The notes beneath the pieces are model-generated. The model did not search any database, was not told the DNA's origin, and saw only the letters and a list, made by a program, of their open reading frames with translations. A stretch of 64,000 bases of DNA from Lewinellaceae bacterium (GTDB lineage: Bacteria; Bacteroidota; Bacteroidia; Chitinophagales; Saprospiraceae), in contig JACJYO010000003.1 in the NCBI GenBank assembly GCA_020636075.1, forward strand, positions 186,001 through 250,000. Reading direction: 5' to 3'. Both the position numbers and the translations under genes were made by a program. This document shows positions 63,885-64,000 of the stretch, one piece after another. Within the stretch, counting starts at the first letter, position 1; each line of letters begins with the position of its first letter.

Positions 63885-64000
63885 AGCGAATGTGTTTACC
63901 GGACAGCGCGAAAATAAACTATCGGCTTGCTTTAATGGCGCTGATTGTCGCCGTTTCCGGTAAAACAGGTGCCCGGAGCCGTGCGGTCCACACCCGGTTT

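Overview
The window looks like chromosomal DNA of a Bacteroidota bacterium, most likely Saprospiraceae or a close relative (family level is inference). The signs are: several very large secreted proteins ending in type IX secretion (T9SS) sorting domains of both type A (PNPF-type tail) and type B (gliding-motility-associated tail); TPR-coupled sensor proteins, including a one-piece hybrid kinase/receiver/AraC protein; DUF2279, DUF4386 and PorT-like barrel families; an ECF sigma factor with a membrane/barrel partner; hardly any Shine-Dalgarno sequences; and at least one promoter with the Bacteroidota TAnnTTTG -7 box. No rRNA, tRNA, CRISPR array, intact insertion sequence or phage module was seen. 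The base composition is about balanced and shows no obvious island.

Layout. 1-12.6 kb (+): the 3' end of a hybrid regulator, then three cell-surface genes: an S74-type self-processing fibre protein, a 2445-residue LamG/Ig multidomain T9SS protein, and a T9SS protein with HYR, dockerin-like and cohesin-like parts. 12.7-14.5 kb (-): an M1 metallopeptidase. 15.0-16.7 kb: a secreted NTF2-like protein and a convergent DUF2279 protein. 16.9-21.6 kb (-): an AraC-controlled redox cluster (AraC, secreted cupin, Tat-type zinc alcohol dehydrogenase, cyclophilin-like protein, second cupin, EamA exporter). 21.8-26.2 kb (+): GNAT acetyltransferase, S9 peptidase, VOC protein and MsrB lipoprotein, separated by hairpin and MITE-like repeats. 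26.3-28.1 kb (-): two unrecognised genes. 28.3-32.7 kb (-): a second AraC-linked redox/membrane cluster with a Tat-type FAD oxidoreductase.

33.2-44.1 kb (+): three TPR sensor proteins, one wired to a histidine kinase/receiver/AraC output and two tandem paralogues wired to class III adenylate cyclases, interrupted by a glycine-rich secreted protein that has a decayed fragment of its own C-terminal domain upstream. 44.3-47.5 kb (-): a small Cys/His/Arg-rich secreted protein and a T9SS-exported lysyl-oxidase-like protein that keeps the residues needed for the LTQ cofactor. 47.8-53.3 kb (+): an 1847-residue adhesin with 14 Ig-like repeats and a type B sorting domain, closed by a strong terminator. 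53.6-56.9 kb (+): ECF sigma factor, membrane/barrel partner and a three-repeat PepSY-like lipoprotein. 57.2-63.9 kb: lipoprotein, T9SS protein, beta-lactamase-fold hydrolase and GMC oxidoreductase.

The main themes are cell-surface/extracellular proteins exported by T9SS, TPR-based sensing, and two AraC-controlled redox clusters. Between the genes lie at least three families of structured repeats: 31-33 nt hairpins whose stems vary but whose tips keep GACT-NNN-AGTC; imperfect palindromes built from CTGCG/CTGTG words; and one roughly 270 bp MITE-like element with 28 bp inverted ends. No single gene set stands out as an unmistakable new system. The best candidates for novelty are the hairpin family, the T9SS lysyl oxidase, the tandem TPR-cyclases and the domain shared between the two neighbouring giant surface proteins.
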